The translations under genes were made by a program, and so were the position numbers. The notes beneath the pieces are model-generated. The model worked only from the letters and a program-made list of their open reading frames with translations, had not been told where the DNA came from and made no database searches. A stretch of 64,000 bases of DNA from Flavobacteriales bacterium. GTDB lineage: Bacteria; Bacteroidota; Bacteroidia; Flavobacteriales_E; Vicingaceae. Below are positions 8,012 to 17,656 of this stretch, piece after piece; position 1 is the stretch's first letter; each line of letters begins with the position of its first letter. The stretch is taken from NCBI GenBank assembly GCA_020635795.1, contig JACJZD010000002.1:124001-188000 (forward strand). The letters are read 5' to 3'.

Positions 8012-9337
8012 TTACTTTTTTCTCGATTTAGCTTTAATCTCGTTCATTAACACTTGTTGTGCTTGAGCAAAGGATTCGATGTGTAAATAGTTTCCACCAC
8101 CCGCTTCAGCAATTGCCGTCATTGATGAGATGGTCCATTTTTCGTTTTTAACACCTAAAACCGAAATTGCAACGCCTTTTTTGTAGTTGGCTGAAACATC
8201 ATTTAATATTGTTTTATCGCTTTTTTCTAGGTTAAATGCACCATCTGTAGCTATAATTACTTGATTGTTACCATCGGTAATAAAGTTCTCTCTAGCTACT
8301 TGGTAGGCTTTTTTTATTCCTTTCGCTCCAGCGGTATAACCACCAGCCGTTAAATCTTGAATTAATTGGGTGATTTTTGCTTTATCAGTAACGTATTCTG
8401 ATTCTAAAACTACATCGGTAGAAGAGGCATAAGTTACAATGGCTAATTTATCGATAGGTCGTAGTCCATTTAATAATTCAATCATCGATGCTTTTAACAC
8501 GTCCATTCTTCCTTTTTGTTTCATTGAAACTGATACGTCGATTAAGAAAACCACATTGTTAGGTGCATATAAATTTACAGGAAGTTCTTTTGTTGAGATG
8601 GTATCGGTTGGCTCAGGAATTATTTCAGGCTCAACGATTATAGGTTCTTCTTTAGCTAAAATTTCTTCTTTGGTAGGTTCTCCCAATTCAAATTGAATAA
8701 AATTATTTGTATTATCTAATACAAAATCAGATTCTTTGCTACCATAACCTTCAGCATTTACTACCAAGTAATAATTATCTAATTTCAAATTTTGTAGTAC
8801 TTCTCCAAGCTTATCGGTACTTACTTTTTTATACACCAAACCATCCCAAATAATTTCTACTGTAGCATTTTTTATGGGTTTTTTAGTGTTGATGTCAACT
8901 ACATTTATTTTTAAATCTGCTCGTTCCTCAATTGGTTTTTGAATTATTGAAAAATCAGGACAATCTAATTTTTCATTTACATCAAAAGTTAATGCGTTTC
9001 CTTCTAAAGTTAAAGTAATAGGTTCGTTGTTAACGCTAACCCATATAGGCACATCTTGTTTAAAAGCACCTTTTCGTTTTGGCGTGTATTTTATTCGAAC
9101 GGTAATGGTACTATCAGGTTCAATTACTTTTTTTGAAAATCTAGAACTTATTCCATAAGGTTCCTCAATTTTTATAATGTTGGCAGGAACCTTTCCAGCA
9201 TTAGTTAAAGTAAAATCAAAGTACTTTTTATCCTCTTTATTGATGTCGCCTAAATTGTGGTAGGAAGTATTAAATATAACTTGTGAAAAAAGCGAATTTG
9301 CAGAAATGATGAGCAATAATGTAATGATTCGAAACAT
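8012..9337 (-). CDS. Secreted DUF1573 / von Willebrand factor A protein
   Basis: I place the start at the ATG at 9337 rather than the upstream in-frame ATG at 9388. It gives a clean signal peptide (MFRIITLLLIISANSLFSQ). A DUF1573-like beta domain (FTLTNAGKVPANI...) comes first, then a carboxypeptidase-regulatory-like beta sandwich, then a proline/glutamate-rich linker. The VWA domain follows, with an intact metal site beginning DVSVS (the DxSxS MIDAS motif). It is a surface or periplasmic binding protein, probably of protein partners. Similar VWA proteins occur in many Bacteroidota without known function. Confidence 0.8.
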   Translation of the reverse strand: MFRIITLLLIISANSLFSQVIFNTSYHNLGDINKEDKKYFDFTLTNAGKVPANIIKIEEPYGISSRFSKKVIEPDSTITVRIKYTPKRKGAFKQDVPIWVSVNNEPITLTLEGNALTFDVNEKLDCPDFSIIQKPIEERADLKINVVDINTKKPIKNATVEIIWDGLVYKKVSTDKLGEVLQNLKLDNYYLVVNAEGYGSKESDFVLDNTNNFIQFELGEPTKEEILAKEEPIIVEPEIIPEPTDTISTKELPVNLYAPNNVVFLIDVSVSMKQKGRMDVLKASMIELLNGLRPIDKLAIVTYASSTDVVLESEYVTDKAKITQLIQDLTAGGYTAGAKGIKKAYQVARENFITDGNNQVIIATDGAFNLEKSDKTILNDVSANYKKGVAISVLGVKNEKWTISSMTAIAEAGGGNYLHIESFAQAQQVLMNEIKAKSRKK

Positions 9338-9416
9338 GTAAAGTCTATAGTTTGATGATGTTGTAGCTTTTATCAAAATTACTGCCAAAGGTAAATGAAA
9401 TAACTACTTTATGGAA

Positions 9417-10922
9417 TTAAAAATCAATTTTAAATTTATAAAGTTCCTCTGCAATAGTTCTATCATTTGCTAAACGAGGTAATTTATTTTGACCACCTAG
9501 TTTTCCTTTTTCTTTCATGTAAGCATTAAATGCGCCGATTTTTAAAGGAGTTATTTTTATAATATCGAGCATTTCACCTTTACGTAAATCTTTGTAATAA
9601 GAATTTTTTCCTTGAAGTTGATTATCTAATTCCTCAGCAAATTCTAAAGTTTTGGTTGGAGATGCAGAAAATTCTATAAACCATTCATGATAAGCAATAC
9701 CGCCTTCTTTAGGCATCACTTGTGGGGCGACATGGTATTCGGTTACATCTAAATTTAATACTTTACAAGCTTGTTCAATGGCATAATCCACTTCTTCGCC
9801 AATAACATGTTCGCCAAAAGCTGAAGTAAAATGCTTTATCCTACCTGAAACTATAATACGATAAGGTTTAAGCGAAACAAATTTTATGGTGTCGCCAATG
9901 CTGTAACCCCATAAACCTGCATTGGTATTTAAGATAATTGCGTAGTTCTTATTTAATTCGACATCTTTTAACGATAACCTTGTAGGGTTTTCGTTGTAAT
10001 ATTCGTCAGCGGGAATAAATTCAAAAAATATACCTGCGTTGATGTTTAGTAATAAGCCAGGTTCTGTTTGGGTGTCTTGAAAAGCAATAAAGCCTTCTGA
10101 TGCTGGATAGGTTTCTATGCTGTCGATTTTTTTACCAATGGTCTGCTCAAATTTGGCTCGGTAAGGCTCAAAATTTACGCCTCCATAAATAAACAACGAA
10201 AAATCAGGGAAAATGTCTTTAATGTTTTTCTTTCCTGTTTTTTCTACTAATCTATCAAAATACATTTGAACCCATGGTGGAATACCTGAAATCAACGTCA
10301 TTTTTTCGGGAAGTGTTTCGTCAATTATGGCATCTATTTTTGTCTCCCAATCTTCAATACAATTGGTTTTATAGGAAGGCAATCTATTTTTTTGTAAATA
10401 CTTTGGCACATGGTGAGCCACAATGCCCGACAACCTACCAACAGGAACTTTTAAAGAATGATCCAATTCGGGGCTACCTTGTAAAAAAATCATTTTACCA
10501 TTAATAAAATCGGTTTTTTTGGTTTCGTGTATGTAACACAAAATAGCATTACGAGCTGCCTCAACTTGATAATTAAGTGAAGCTGCTGTGTTAGGAATGT
10601 ATTTAGCTCCAGATGTTGTTCCTGAAGTTTTAGAAAAATAGGTGGGTAAGCCAGGCCACAATACATTTTCTTCCCCTTTTTTTACTCGTTCGATATAGGG
10701 TTTAATGTCTTCGTAATCTTTTACAGGGACATTATTTTTAAACGATTCGTAATTGTTAATGGAGCTAAAATGATGGTCTTTGCCAAATGCAGTATTTTTT
10801 GCCGTTTGAATTAAATCTTGAAAAACTTTTTCTTGAGTTTCAATAGGATTGGAACTCCACTTCTTTATTTTTTTATAAATAAGTTTAGCAAATACGACAC
10901 CTAACGAAGCTTTAACACCCAT
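9417..10922 (-). CDS. GH3 family acyl-amino acid synthetase-like protein
   Basis: The 501-residue protein belongs to the GH3 branch of the ANL adenylating enzymes. The ATP-binding SKTSGTTSGAKYIP is at about residues 93-106, and YPASEGFIAFQDT and the GRIKHFTSAFGEH region are typical GH3 motifs. Plant members join amino acids to jasmonate or auxin. Bacterial members are common in Bacteroidota and their substrates are unknown. No signal peptide or membrane segment is seen. It stands alone between the VWA gene and the frr terminator. Confidence 0.85.
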   Translation of the reverse strand: MGVKASLGVVFAKLIYKKIKKWSSNPIETQEKVFQDLIQTAKNTAFGKDHHFSSINNYESFKNNVPVKDYEDIKPYIERVKKGEENVLWPGLPTYFSKTSGTTSGAKYIPNTAASLNYQVEAARNAILCYIHETKKTDFINGKMIFLQGSPELDHSLKVPVGRLSGIVAHHVPKYLQKNRLPSYKTNCIEDWETKIDAIIDETLPEKMTLISGIPPWVQMYFDRLVEKTGKKNIKDIFPDFSLFIYGGVNFEPYRAKFEQTIGKKIDSIETYPASEGFIAFQDTQTEPGLLLNINAGIFFEFIPADEYYNENPTRLSLKDVELNKNYAIILNTNAGLWGYSIGDTIKFVSLKPYRIIVSGRIKHFTSAFGEHVIGEEVDYAIEQACKVLNLDVTEYHVAPQVMPKEGGIAYHEWFIEFSASPTKTLEFAEELDNQLQGKNSYYKDLRKGEMLDIIKITPLKIGAFNAYMKEKGKLGGQNKLPRLANDRTIAEELYKFKIDF

Positions 10923-10962
10923 TTTATCAATTTTTAGCTAAGGTAAGACAAATTTAAAAACA

Positions 10963-10994
10963 AAAAATCCCGTTTAAAACTAAACGGGATTTTT
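10963..10994 (-). terminator. Rho-independent terminator of the pyrH-frr unit
   Basis: AAAAATCCCGTTTA pairs with TAAACGGGATTTTT across a four-base loop, 20 bp after the frr stop. The A-tract/T-tract ends also allow it to end transcription from the other side. Confidence 0.85.
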
Positions 10995-11014
10995 AAATAA
11001 TGTTTTTGGAAGTA

Positions 11015-11578
11015 TTAAACTTTCATAATATCTTTTTCTTTTGCATCAATTAAACCATCAATTTTTGCAATATAAGTATCGGTAAATTTTTGGACGTCTG
11101 CTTCAGCTCCTTTGGCTAAATCTTCGCTTAAACCATCATTTTTTAGTTTTTTAATTTCATCATTGGCATCTTTACGAGCATTTCTTACACCCACTTTAGC
11201 ATGTTCACCTTCTGCTTTTGCTTGCTTGGTTAAGTCTTTTCTACGTTCTTCGGTTAACATCGGAACGTTTATCATAATGGTCTCGCCATTATTTTGAGGG
11301 TTTAAACCCAAGTTGGCATTAATAATTGCTGTTTCGATAGGTTGCATCATGTTTTTTTCCCACGGTTGCACAGTCAATGTTCTTCCATCTAAGGTGTTTA
11401 CGTTAGCAATTTGAGATAGAGGAGTCATGCTACCATAATAATCTACCATTACACCAGCTAACATCATCGGGCTGGCTTTTCCTGCTCTAATTTTTTGTAA
11501 TTGTTTTTCTAAATGGTCGTATGCAGCTTGCATAGATTCTTTAGCACTGTCGAAAATAAATTGTAATTCTTCGTTCAT
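11015..11578 (-). CDS. frr: Ribosome recycling factor
   Basis: The protein splits post-termination ribosomes together with EF-G. It has 187 residues, the usual length, with the family's LRAGKASPMMLAGVMVDYYG-like segment near residues 30-50. The conserved LTEERRKDLTKQAK helix lies in the middle and the all-helical C-terminus ends in EKDIMKV. It follows pyrH with a 29-bp gap and ends at a clear terminator, so pyrH-frr form one unit. Confidence 0.96.
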   Translation of the reverse strand: MNEELQFIFDSAKESMQAAYDHLEKQLQKIRAGKASPMMLAGVMVDYYGSMTPLSQIANVNTLDGRTLTVQPWEKNMMQPIETAIINANLGLNPQNNGETIMINVPMLTEERRKDLTKQAKAEGEHAKVGVRNARKDANDEIKKLKNDGLSEDLAKGAEADVQKFTDTYIAKIDGLIDAKEKDIMKV

Positions 11579-11607
11579 ATCAATGTTTTTGTCAAAGATA
11601 AATAATT

Positions 11608-12318
11608 TTATCCTTCCACTAAAGTACCGATTTCTGCTTCTTGATTCACTACTTTTTTCAGGTTTCCAGGCTTGTTCATGTCAAATACAATAATTGGCAA
11701 TTGATTTTCTTTGCACAAAGTAAAGGCTGTCATGTCCATTACATTTAAACCTTTTTGGTACACTTCGTCAAACGAAATGGTTTGGTATTTTTTTGCTGAA
11801 GCATCTTTTTCAGGGTCGGCGGTATAAATACCATCTACTCTAGTCCCTTTTAAAATTACATCTGCTTCAATCTCGATGGCTCGTAAACTTGCTGCGGTGT
11901 CAGTTGTAAAATAAGGGTTTCCAGTTCCTGCACCAAAAATAACCACTCTTCCTTTTTCTAAATGACGAACGGCTCTGCGCTTAATAAATGGTTCGGCAAT
12001 TTCTTTCATTTCTATGGCGGTTTGTAAGCGGGTTTTTACATCGGCAGCCTCCAAAGCTGATTGTAAAGCCATACTGTTAATTACAGTCGCCAACATTCCC
12101 ATATAATCGCCTTGAGTTCTTTCCATTCCACCTTCTTCGGCTTGAATTCCTCTAAAGATGTTTCCTCCACCAATAACTATGGCAACTTCAACTCCTTGCT
12201 GAACAATTTCTTTAATTTCTTTGGCGTATATATTTAATCGGTCGTTGTCGATACCAAATTGCTTGTTACCCATTAAGGATTCGCCGCTAAGTTTTAATAA
12301 TATTCGTTTAAATGCCAT
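11608..12318 (-). CDS. pyrH: UMP kinase
   Basis: The enzyme phosphorylates UMP to UDP in pyrimidine nucleotide synthesis. It is an amino-acid-kinase fold protein of 236 residues with the N-terminal [11 protein letters not shown], the glycine-rich [10 protein letters not shown] and [16 protein letters not shown] motifs. It sits between tsf and frr, the order common in bacteria (rpsB-tsf-pyrH-frr), but here a terminator separates it from tsf. Confidence 0.96.
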   Translation of the reverse strand: MAFKRILLKLSGESLMGNKQFGIDNDRLNIYAKEIKEIVQQGVEVAIVIGGGNIFRGIQAEEGGMERTQGDYMGMLATVINSMALQSALEAADVKTRLQTAIEMKEIAEPFIKRRAVRHLEKGRVVIFGAGTGNPYFTTDTAASLRAIEIEADVILKGTRVDGIYTADPEKDASAKKYQTISFDEVYQKGLNVMDMTAFTLCKENQLPIIVFDMNKPGNLKKVVNQEAEIGTLVEG

Positions 12319-12336
12319 AGTTAAAAAATTTAAAGC

Positions 12337-12369
12337 AAAAAAAAAGAGAAGTTAACTTCTCTTTTTTTT
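12337..12369 (-). terminator. Terminator after tsf
   Basis: A perfect palindrome centred on GAAGTT/AACTTC is extended by an A-run and a T-run of eight or more bases. It is located 14 bp after the tsf stop and 19 bp before the pyrH start, so pyrH may be expressed by read-through or by its own promoter. Confidence 0.85.
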
Positions 12370-12382
12370 CATTATCGTTATG

Positions 12383-13219
12383 TTATCCTAACATTATTCG
12401 TTTAAAGTTTACAACGGTTAAACCGTTTTCAACCTCTTGTAATGTTTGGCTTACAGTTTTTTTGTTGTCTTTAATTGAAGGTTGGTTCAATAAAGTGTTT
12501 TCTTTTAAGAATTTCTTTACTTTCCCTTCCGCAATTTTATCTACCATCTCAGCAGGCTTACCTTCTTGTAAAGCTTGTTCTCTACCTACTTCCATTTCTC
12601 TTGCAATAACTGCTTCAGAAACTTGAGATTCGTCAATAGCAACTGGATCCATAGCAGCAATTTGCATAGCTACTTGTTTTCCTGCATCAGCTACTGAGCC
12701 TCCTGCTTTGTTTAATGCTACAATAGCCGCTAATTTATTTCCTGGGTGATTGTAAGCTACAGCAAATTCAGCTTCAACAACTTCGTATCCAGAAACATCA
12801 ATTTTTTCGCCAATAACACCAGTTTGCTCAGTAATTTTATCTGCAACAGTTAAACCATTACCATTAAAACTTAACGCTTTTAACTCATCGATGTTAGCTG
12901 GGTTTTTTTCCATTGCTAAATCAAGAATTTTTGTAGCAAATGCATTGAAATCATCATTTTTTGCAACGAAATCAGTTTCACAGTTAACTACAACCATAAC
13001 AGCTTTTTTACCATCAGTAGTAGTTTTTGCTAAAACTAAACCTTCTTTAGCATCTCTATCGCTTCTGTTTGCTGCTACTTTTTGTCCTTTTTTTCTAAGG
13101 ATATCAATTGCTTTTTCAAAATCGCCTTCAGCTTCAACTAAAGCTTTTTTGCAATCCATCATTCCTGCACCTGTTGTTTGACGTAGTTTGTTTACGTCTG
13201 CTGCTGTAATGTTTGACAT
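12383..13219 (-). CDS. tsf: Translation elongation factor Ts
   Basis: EF-Ts exchanges GDP for GTP on EF-Tu. The N-terminal UBA-like domain (VNKLRQTTGAGMMDCKKAL) is complete. The core TDFVAKND motif follows at about residue 81. The 278-residue length fits the family. It lies 32 bp after rpsB as part of the usual rpsB-tsf pair. Confidence 0.96.
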   Translation of the reverse strand: MSNITAADVNKLRQTTGAGMMDCKKALVEAEGDFEKAIDILRKKGQKVAANRSDRDAKEGLVLAKTTTDGKKAVMVVVNCETDFVAKNDDFNAFATKILDLAMEKNPANIDELKALSFNGNGLTVADKITEQTGVIGEKIDVSGYEVVEAEFAVAYNHPGNKLAAIVALNKAGGSVADAGKQVAMQIAAMDPVAIDESQVSEAVIAREMEVGREQALQEGKPAEMVDKIAEGKVKKFLKENTLLNQPSIKDNKKTVSQTLQEVENGLTVVNFKRIMLG

Positions 13220-13251
13220 GTTATATAATTTAATGTGTTATAAAATCGAAA

Positions 13252-14025
13252 TTATTCCTCTACAGTTTCTTCTTTTTTAGAAGATTCTTTTTTCCCTTCT
13301 TTCGGATCTTTTACGTCTTTGATTTTTTCTCTTTCTTGTTTTCTTTCTGATAATCCTTCAGCAATTGAAACACATAAAATATCCATGATTTTTTCGATAG
13401 ATTTTGATGCATCATCGTTTGCTGGAATTGGGAAATCAACTAAAGTAGGGTCAGAGTTAGTATCAACGATAGCGAAAGTTGGTATGCCTAATTTTTTTGC
13501 TTCAGCAATAGCAATGTGTTCTTTCATAATATCTACTACAAAAATTGCAGCAGGTAATCTTGTTAAATCAGCAATAGAACCTAAGTTTAATTCTAATTTT
13601 TCTCTTTGACGAGCAATTTGTAAACGCTCTCTTTTAGATAACGTTAACATTGTTCCGTCTTCTAACATTTTATCAATCGAAGCCATTTTTCTTACAGCTT
13701 TTCTGATCGTTACGAAGTTGGTTAACATACCACCTGGCCATCTTTCAGTAACATAAGGCATGTTAATGTTTTTTACTTTTTCAGATACGATGTCTTTTGC
13801 TTGTTTTTTTGTAGCAACAAACATTATTTTTTTACCTGATTTTGCAATTTGCTGTAAGGCTTGAGAAGCCTCATCTAATTTTACAATGGTTTTGTGTAAG
13901 TCGATAATGTGAATACCGTTACGCTCCATAAAAATGTAAGGAGCCATTTTAGGATTCCATTTTCTTCTAAGGTGACCAAAGTGTACACCTGCATCTAATA
14001 ATTCTTGAAAAGTTACTTTTGACAT
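13252..14025 (-). CDS. rpsB: Small ribosomal subunit protein uS2
   Basis: The protein starts with LLDAGVHFGHLRRKWNPKM and contains ERWPGGMLTNF and DTNSDPTLVDFPIPAND, all signatures of S2. The C-terminus carries a lysine/glutamate-rich tail (about residues 232-257) typical of Bacteroidota S2. The 121-bp gap upstream, before rpsI, should hold its promoter. I could not define a convincing leader structure there. Confidence 0.97.
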   Translation of the reverse strand: MSKVTFQELLDAGVHFGHLRRKWNPKMAPYIFMERNGIHIIDLHKTIVKLDEASQALQQIAKSGKKIMFVATKKQAKDIVSEKVKNINMPYVTERWPGGMLTNFVTIRKAVRKMASIDKMLEDGTMLTLSKRERLQIARQREKLELNLGSIADLTRLPAAIFVVDIMKEHIAIAEAKKLGIPTFAIVDTNSDPTLVDFPIPANDDASKSIEKIMDILCVSIAEGLSERKQEREKIKDVKDPKEGKKESSKKEETVEE

Positions 14026-14146
14026 TTTCTTATTGTTTACATTCTTTAATAACTCAATTTTTAAGTAGTTGGCAAAGCCAAGTCTTAATAATTTAGATAC
14101 TAAACAATAGGTTTATAATAGATTTGGATTTATTCCAAAAAATATA

Positions 14147-14533
14147 CTAACGTTTACTAAACTGGAATTTTTTACGAGCTTTAGGCTGTCCTGGTTTTTT
14201 ACGTTCAACCATTCTAGGGTCTCTAGTTAATAAGCTAGTTACTTTTAACAAAGGTTTGTTATCAGCATTTACTTTAACTAATGCTCTTGAAATAGCATGT
14301 CTTACAGCTTCTGCTTGACCAGTGATTCCACCACCATATACATTTACTTTTACATCAAATGTATCTACCAATTCTGTTGCAACAAATGCTTGTTGAACTT
14401 TTCCTTGTAATACAGTTGTTGGGAAAAATACTTTATAATCTTTCTTATTTACAGTAATGTTGCCTTTACCTTTTGTTAAGTAAACTCTAGCTACAGCTGT
14501 TTTTCTTCTTCCGGTTGCGTTAACTAATTCCAT
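14147..14533 (-). CDS. rpsI: Small ribosomal subunit protein uS9
   Basis: The 128-residue protein begins with ATGRRKTAVARVYL and ends in the basic tail KKFQFSKR, which reaches the ribosomal P site. GGGITGQAEAVRHAISRAL is the conserved central region. It is 5 bp after rplM, the universal L13-S9 pair. Confidence 0.97.
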   Translation of the reverse strand: MELVNATGRRKTAVARVYLTKGKGNITVNKKDYKVFFPTTVLQGKVQQAFVATELVDTFDVKVNVYGGGITGQAEAVRHAISRALVKVNADNKPLLKVTSLLTRDPRMVERKKPGQPKARKKFQFSKR

Positions 14534-14538
14534 GCTTA

Positions 14539-14994
14539 TTATTTAATCTCAGTTAATTTTAATTGTTGTGGTTTTTGTGCTTCGTGTGGGTGTTCTGCTC
14601 CTGCGTAAACATATAAGTTACGATACATTGCACTCCCTAATCTGTTTTTAGGCAACATTCCTTTAACTGCATGTTCTAACATGTAAGTAGGTTTTTTAGC
14701 CATCAAACGAGTTGGATTGGTTGTTTTTTGTCCTCCAGGATAACCAGTATGAGAAATGTACTCTTTTGCTTCCCACTTGTTACCAGTTAAGGTAATCTTA
14801 TCAGCGTTTATAACAATAACATGATCTCCACAATCCACATGAGGAGTGAAGTTAGTTTTGTGTTTCCCTCTTATTAGGTTAGCAATTTTACTTGATAATC
14901 TTCCTAATGTTTCGTTTTCAGCATCGATAAGTACCCAGTTTTTGTTTACTGTAGCGCTGTTTGCCGAGATTGTTTTGTAACTTAATGTGTTCAC
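14539..14994 (-). CDS. rplM: Large ribosomal subunit protein uL13
   Basis: The 151-residue protein has the L13 motifs VLIDAENETLGRLSS, HTGYPGG and MLPKNRLG. It is the first gene of the rplM-rpsI unit. The 210 bp upstream contain no gene and should include the promoter, but I found no clear TAnnTTTG element on the minus strand. Confidence 0.97.
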   Translation of the reverse strand: MNTLSYKTISANSATVNKNWVLIDAENETLGRLSSKIANLIRGKHKTNFTPHVDCGDHVIVINADKITLTGNKWEAKEYISHTGYPGGQKTTNPTRLMAKKPTYMLEHAVKGMLPKNRLGSAMYRNLYVYAGAEHPHEAQKPQQLKLTEIK

Positions 14995-15204
14995 GTTATT
15001 ATGCTTTTAATCAATATATTAAATATAATGTCCCTTAAATTGGGGCTGCGAATTTAGGACTATTTTTTAAATACAACAACATTATCAACAATTTATTTGT
15101 TAATAAATTGATTTTTTTTCATGTTGAGTTTAAGAAAAGTAATAAATCACGAAAATACCAAAGCAGATTTACTTTAGTAAAATATTAAACAACAGTTTAG
15201 GTAG

Positions 15205-15384
15205 TTACTTTAAACTTCCTTGTTCTTGTGCTTTTTTGTTGTACTTTTTTTGCATGTTTAACCAAATAAACAAACCTGCAAACCCTAATGCAATAAATGC
15301 GTAGTTAGGAATATTACCTAATTTCTCCAACAATCCGAAAATTGCATAAAAAACATCGCCTAACCAGTAAATAAAATCAGTCAT
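15205..15384 (-). CDS. Small membrane protein, DUF6341 family
   Basis: Using the ATG at 15384 (MTDFIYWLGDVFY) the product is 59 residues with one membrane span (about 25-45) and a short basic tail. An upstream in-frame ATG at 15405 would add seven residues and is less likely. The size, the single span and the position next to the DUF6427 gene match the DUF6341/DUF6427 pair of Flavobacteriia. The function is unknown. Confidence 0.65.
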   Translation of the reverse strand: MTDFIYWLGDVFYAIFGLLEKLGNIPNYAFIALGFAGLFIWLNMQKKYNKKAQEQGSLK

Positions 15385-15456
15385 AATATTATTTTTGAAG
15401 AGCAAATGTAAAATATATCTTTAATTTTTAAAAGCTTAATTGATTAATATTACAGA

Positions 15457-16425
15457 ATGATTGTAAAAATTTTTAAAACCAACCAAATCATAGCCAATAT
15501 TTTTATTGTTTTGCTGTCGGTTTTATTGTGGATTCCTGCCTATTACATTGATGTTGAGCTAAATTTCGAAAATCATTCATTATTTAATTTATTTGGGAAA
15601 TGGTTTGTGGAGCATAGGTGGCTTAATGTTCTTTTTACTTCTTTATTGATAGGATTTCAGGCCGTTTTTTTGAATTTTATTATTAATCAAGAGAAGTTAA
15701 TTAAAGGAAACACCCATTTAATTGGTCTTTTTTATGTGGTTTTAAATGGAGCATTTGCTTTATTGTTTACTATTAATCCAGTAGTTATTACGAATACCTT
15801 TCTAATTACCATGCTGTTTTTGATGTTTAAACTATATTCTCGAAGTGATGTTAAATCGCCGTTGTTTAATGTTAGTTTTTTGCTTTCGTTAGCAACGTTG
15901 TTTTACACACCGATTTTTTGTTTATTTCCGCTAATTTGGATTGTTTTATCGTATGTTCGAACGCCTAGTTTTAGAGATTATTTTATTTCGTTGATAGGGT
16001 TTTTGTTGCCATTTGTATACTTGATATCTTATTTATATATAACTGATGGGTTATATCAATCAAACATTATTGATTGGATTTATTATCCAGCAATTTTTTC
16101 TCAAAACGTATTGAATCAACCTTTTTTGTATTACGTTTTGGTGTTATTAGGCTTTGTGGTATTATCTGGAGCTAGTTTAATTTTACAACTTTCTAGAGAT
16201 GTAGTGAAAGATAGAAAATTGTTTGTTGTGCTGATATTACTGACTATTTTTATTGTAGTAACGGTATTATTTAATACGAACGATTATATATCATTGTATA
16301 TTTTACTTACCATACCTATTTCGGTGGTGTTAGCTAATTATTTTAATAAGCTCAAAAAAGAATGGTTAGCCGAAGTCTTTTTTATAGTACTCGTATTAGG
16401 AGTGTTGGCGGGTTACTTTTTGTAA
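15457..16425 (+). CDS. Polytopic membrane protein, DUF6427 family
   Basis: The 322-residue protein is almost entirely hydrophobic, with about nine membrane spans and FLNFIINQEKLIKGNTHL after the second. That segment is characteristic of the Flavobacteriia DUF6427 family. It is divergent from the DUF6341 gene, with which it shares a 72-bp promoter region. Its last 13 bp overlap the convergent nadD gene. No catalytic motif is visible and the function is unknown. Confidence 0.7.
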   Translation: MIVKIFKTNQIIANIFIVLLSVLLWIPAYYIDVELNFENHSLFNLFGKWFVEHRWLNVLFTSLLIGFQAVFLNFIINQEKLIKGNTHLIGLFYVVLNGAFALLFTINPVVITNTFLITMLFLMFKLYSRSDVKSPLFNVSFLLSLATLFYTPIFCLFPLIWIVLSYVRTPSFRDYFISLIGFLLPFVYLISYLYITDGLYQSNIIDWIYYPAIFSQNVLNQPFLYYVLVLLGFVVLSGASLILQLSRDVVKDRKLFVVLILLTIFIVVTVLFNTNDYISLYILLTIPISVVLANYFNKLKKEWLAEVFFIVLVLGVLAGYFL

Positions 16426-17018
16426 AAGTTCATTTCTTGAACATATTTGTAAACGGGCTCTGTTAAAAGATATCGTACATCTTTTTTTTGTTTAATAGCA
16501 TTTCGTATAAAACTTGCTGAAACTCGCATTACTGGGGCATCACAAATTACGATGTTGGTCGAATTGGTTTTACCTACTTTTTTAGTTGATAGTGTATCTA
16601 TTTGTTCCTGTTCGGTTAGCGCTCTTGGATAAACGTATATTTTATGATTTTGGATGATTTCTTCGTAATTCTTCCACTTGTTTAATGTGCGGAGATTATC
16701 CTCTCCCATAATTAGAGAAAACTCATGTTTAGGGTGTTTTTCTTTTAAATAAGTTAAGGTGTTTATGGTGTAAGAAGGCTGTGGTAATTTAAATTCGATG
16801 TTCGAAGGTTTTAGTTTTGGATTGTCTTGAACCGCAATTTCAACCATGGCATACCGATGGTAATCGGCCAATAACGATGATTTTTGTTTCAAAGGGTTTT
16901 GCGGACTAACAATTAACCATACTTCATCAAGGGCGGTGTAATCAGCCATGTAGTTGGCAATAATTAAATGCCCAACGTGAATAGGGTTGTAGGTTCCGAA
17001 ATATAAACCAACTTTCAT
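16413..17018 (-). CDS. nadD: Nicotinate-nucleotide adenylyltransferase
   Basis: NadD adenylates nicotinate mononucleotide in NAD synthesis. The nucleotidyltransferase motif GTYNPIHVGH is at residues 8-17, and the second motif reads VSASFIRNAI in place of the common SSTxIR. The length is 201 residues. It follows gmk after 1 bp, and yicC-gmk-nadD appear to form one unit. Confidence 0.94.
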   Translation of the reverse strand: MKVGLYFGTYNPIHVGHLIIANYMADYTALDEVWLIVSPQNPLKQKSSLLADYHRYAMVEIAVQDNPKLKPSNIEFKLPQPSYTINTLTYLKEKHPKHEFSLIMGEDNLRTLNKWKNYEEIIQNHKIYVYPRALTEQEQIDTLSTKKVGKTNSTNIVICDAPVMRVSASFIRNAIKQKKDVRYLLTEPVYKYVQEMNFYKK

Positions 17019-17019
17019 T

Positions 17020-17586
17020 TTAATTATTTATAAAAGTTTTAATAATAGAATAAGCTTCTTGTTGAGCATCTTCTAATTTATTGTTTAAAACAATTTTATC
17101 AAAAAACATAGCAAATTCTAATTCGTGTGATGCTTTTGAAATTCTTCGTTGAACGGTTTCTTCACTTTCGGTGCCCCTTGCACGCAAACGTTTTTCCAAT
17201 TCTTCGAGTGATGGTGGTTTTATAAAAATAGCTAAGGCTTTATCACCGAAATACTTGGTTAAGCTTAAACCTCCTTTTACATCAACATCAAAAATTACAT
17301 TTTTTCCGCTTTTCCAAATACGCTCAATTTCCGATTTTAAAGTGCCATAAAACATGTTGTCGTAAACTTCTTCCCACTCTACAAATTCATTGTTTTTGAT
17401 TTTACTTTTAAATTCTTTAGTAGTTAAAAAGTGATAGTCAACGCCGTTTGTTTCATTAGGTCGTTTTGATCTGTTACAAGCAGAAATAGAAAACTCTAGA
17501 TTTAAGTCTTTACCCAATAAAAACTTTGTAATTGAAGTTTTTCCAGCTCCAGATGGTGCACATAATATGATACATTTACCGTTCAT
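17020..17586 (-). CDS. gmk: Guanylate kinase
   Basis: The enzyme makes GDP from GMP. The P-loop APSGAGKTS is at about residues 10-18. SACNRSKRPNETNGVDYHFL is the GMP-binding region, and RLRARGTE lies in the lid. The 188-residue length is normal. It lies between yicC and nadD on the minus strand. The 70-bp gap to yicC contains CAGT-type short repeats. Confidence 0.95.
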   Translation of the reverse strand: MNGKCIILCAPSGAGKTSITKFLLGKDLNLEFSISACNRSKRPNETNGVDYHFLTTKEFKSKIKNNEFVEWEEVYDNMFYGTLKSEIERIWKSGKNVIFDVDVKGGLSLTKYFGDKALAIFIKPPSLEELEKRLRARGTESEETVQRRISKASHELEFAMFFDKIVLNNKLEDAQQEAYSIIKTFINN

Positions 17587-17615
17587 TAGTTCTCAGTTAT
17601 CAGTATTCAGTTCAC
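17587..17615. repeat. Short TTCTCAGT/ATCAGT/TTCAGT direct repeats
   Basis: TTCTCAGTTATCAGTATTCAG repeats a (T)TCAGT unit three times in the gmk-yicC gap. Similar runs occur at 22627-22657 before dnaG and at about 7936 before dxr. They are low-complexity intergenic repeats of unknown role. Confidence 0.5.
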
Positions 17616-17656
17616 AATATACAATCTCTAATCCAAAATCGTAAATCTCTAATTTG

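Noticed and set aside
14040..14110. Ribosomal-protein leader hairpin before rpsB
   Set aside because: The only visible stem (TTGGC/GCCAA) is 5 bp and weak; I cannot support a regulatory RNA.
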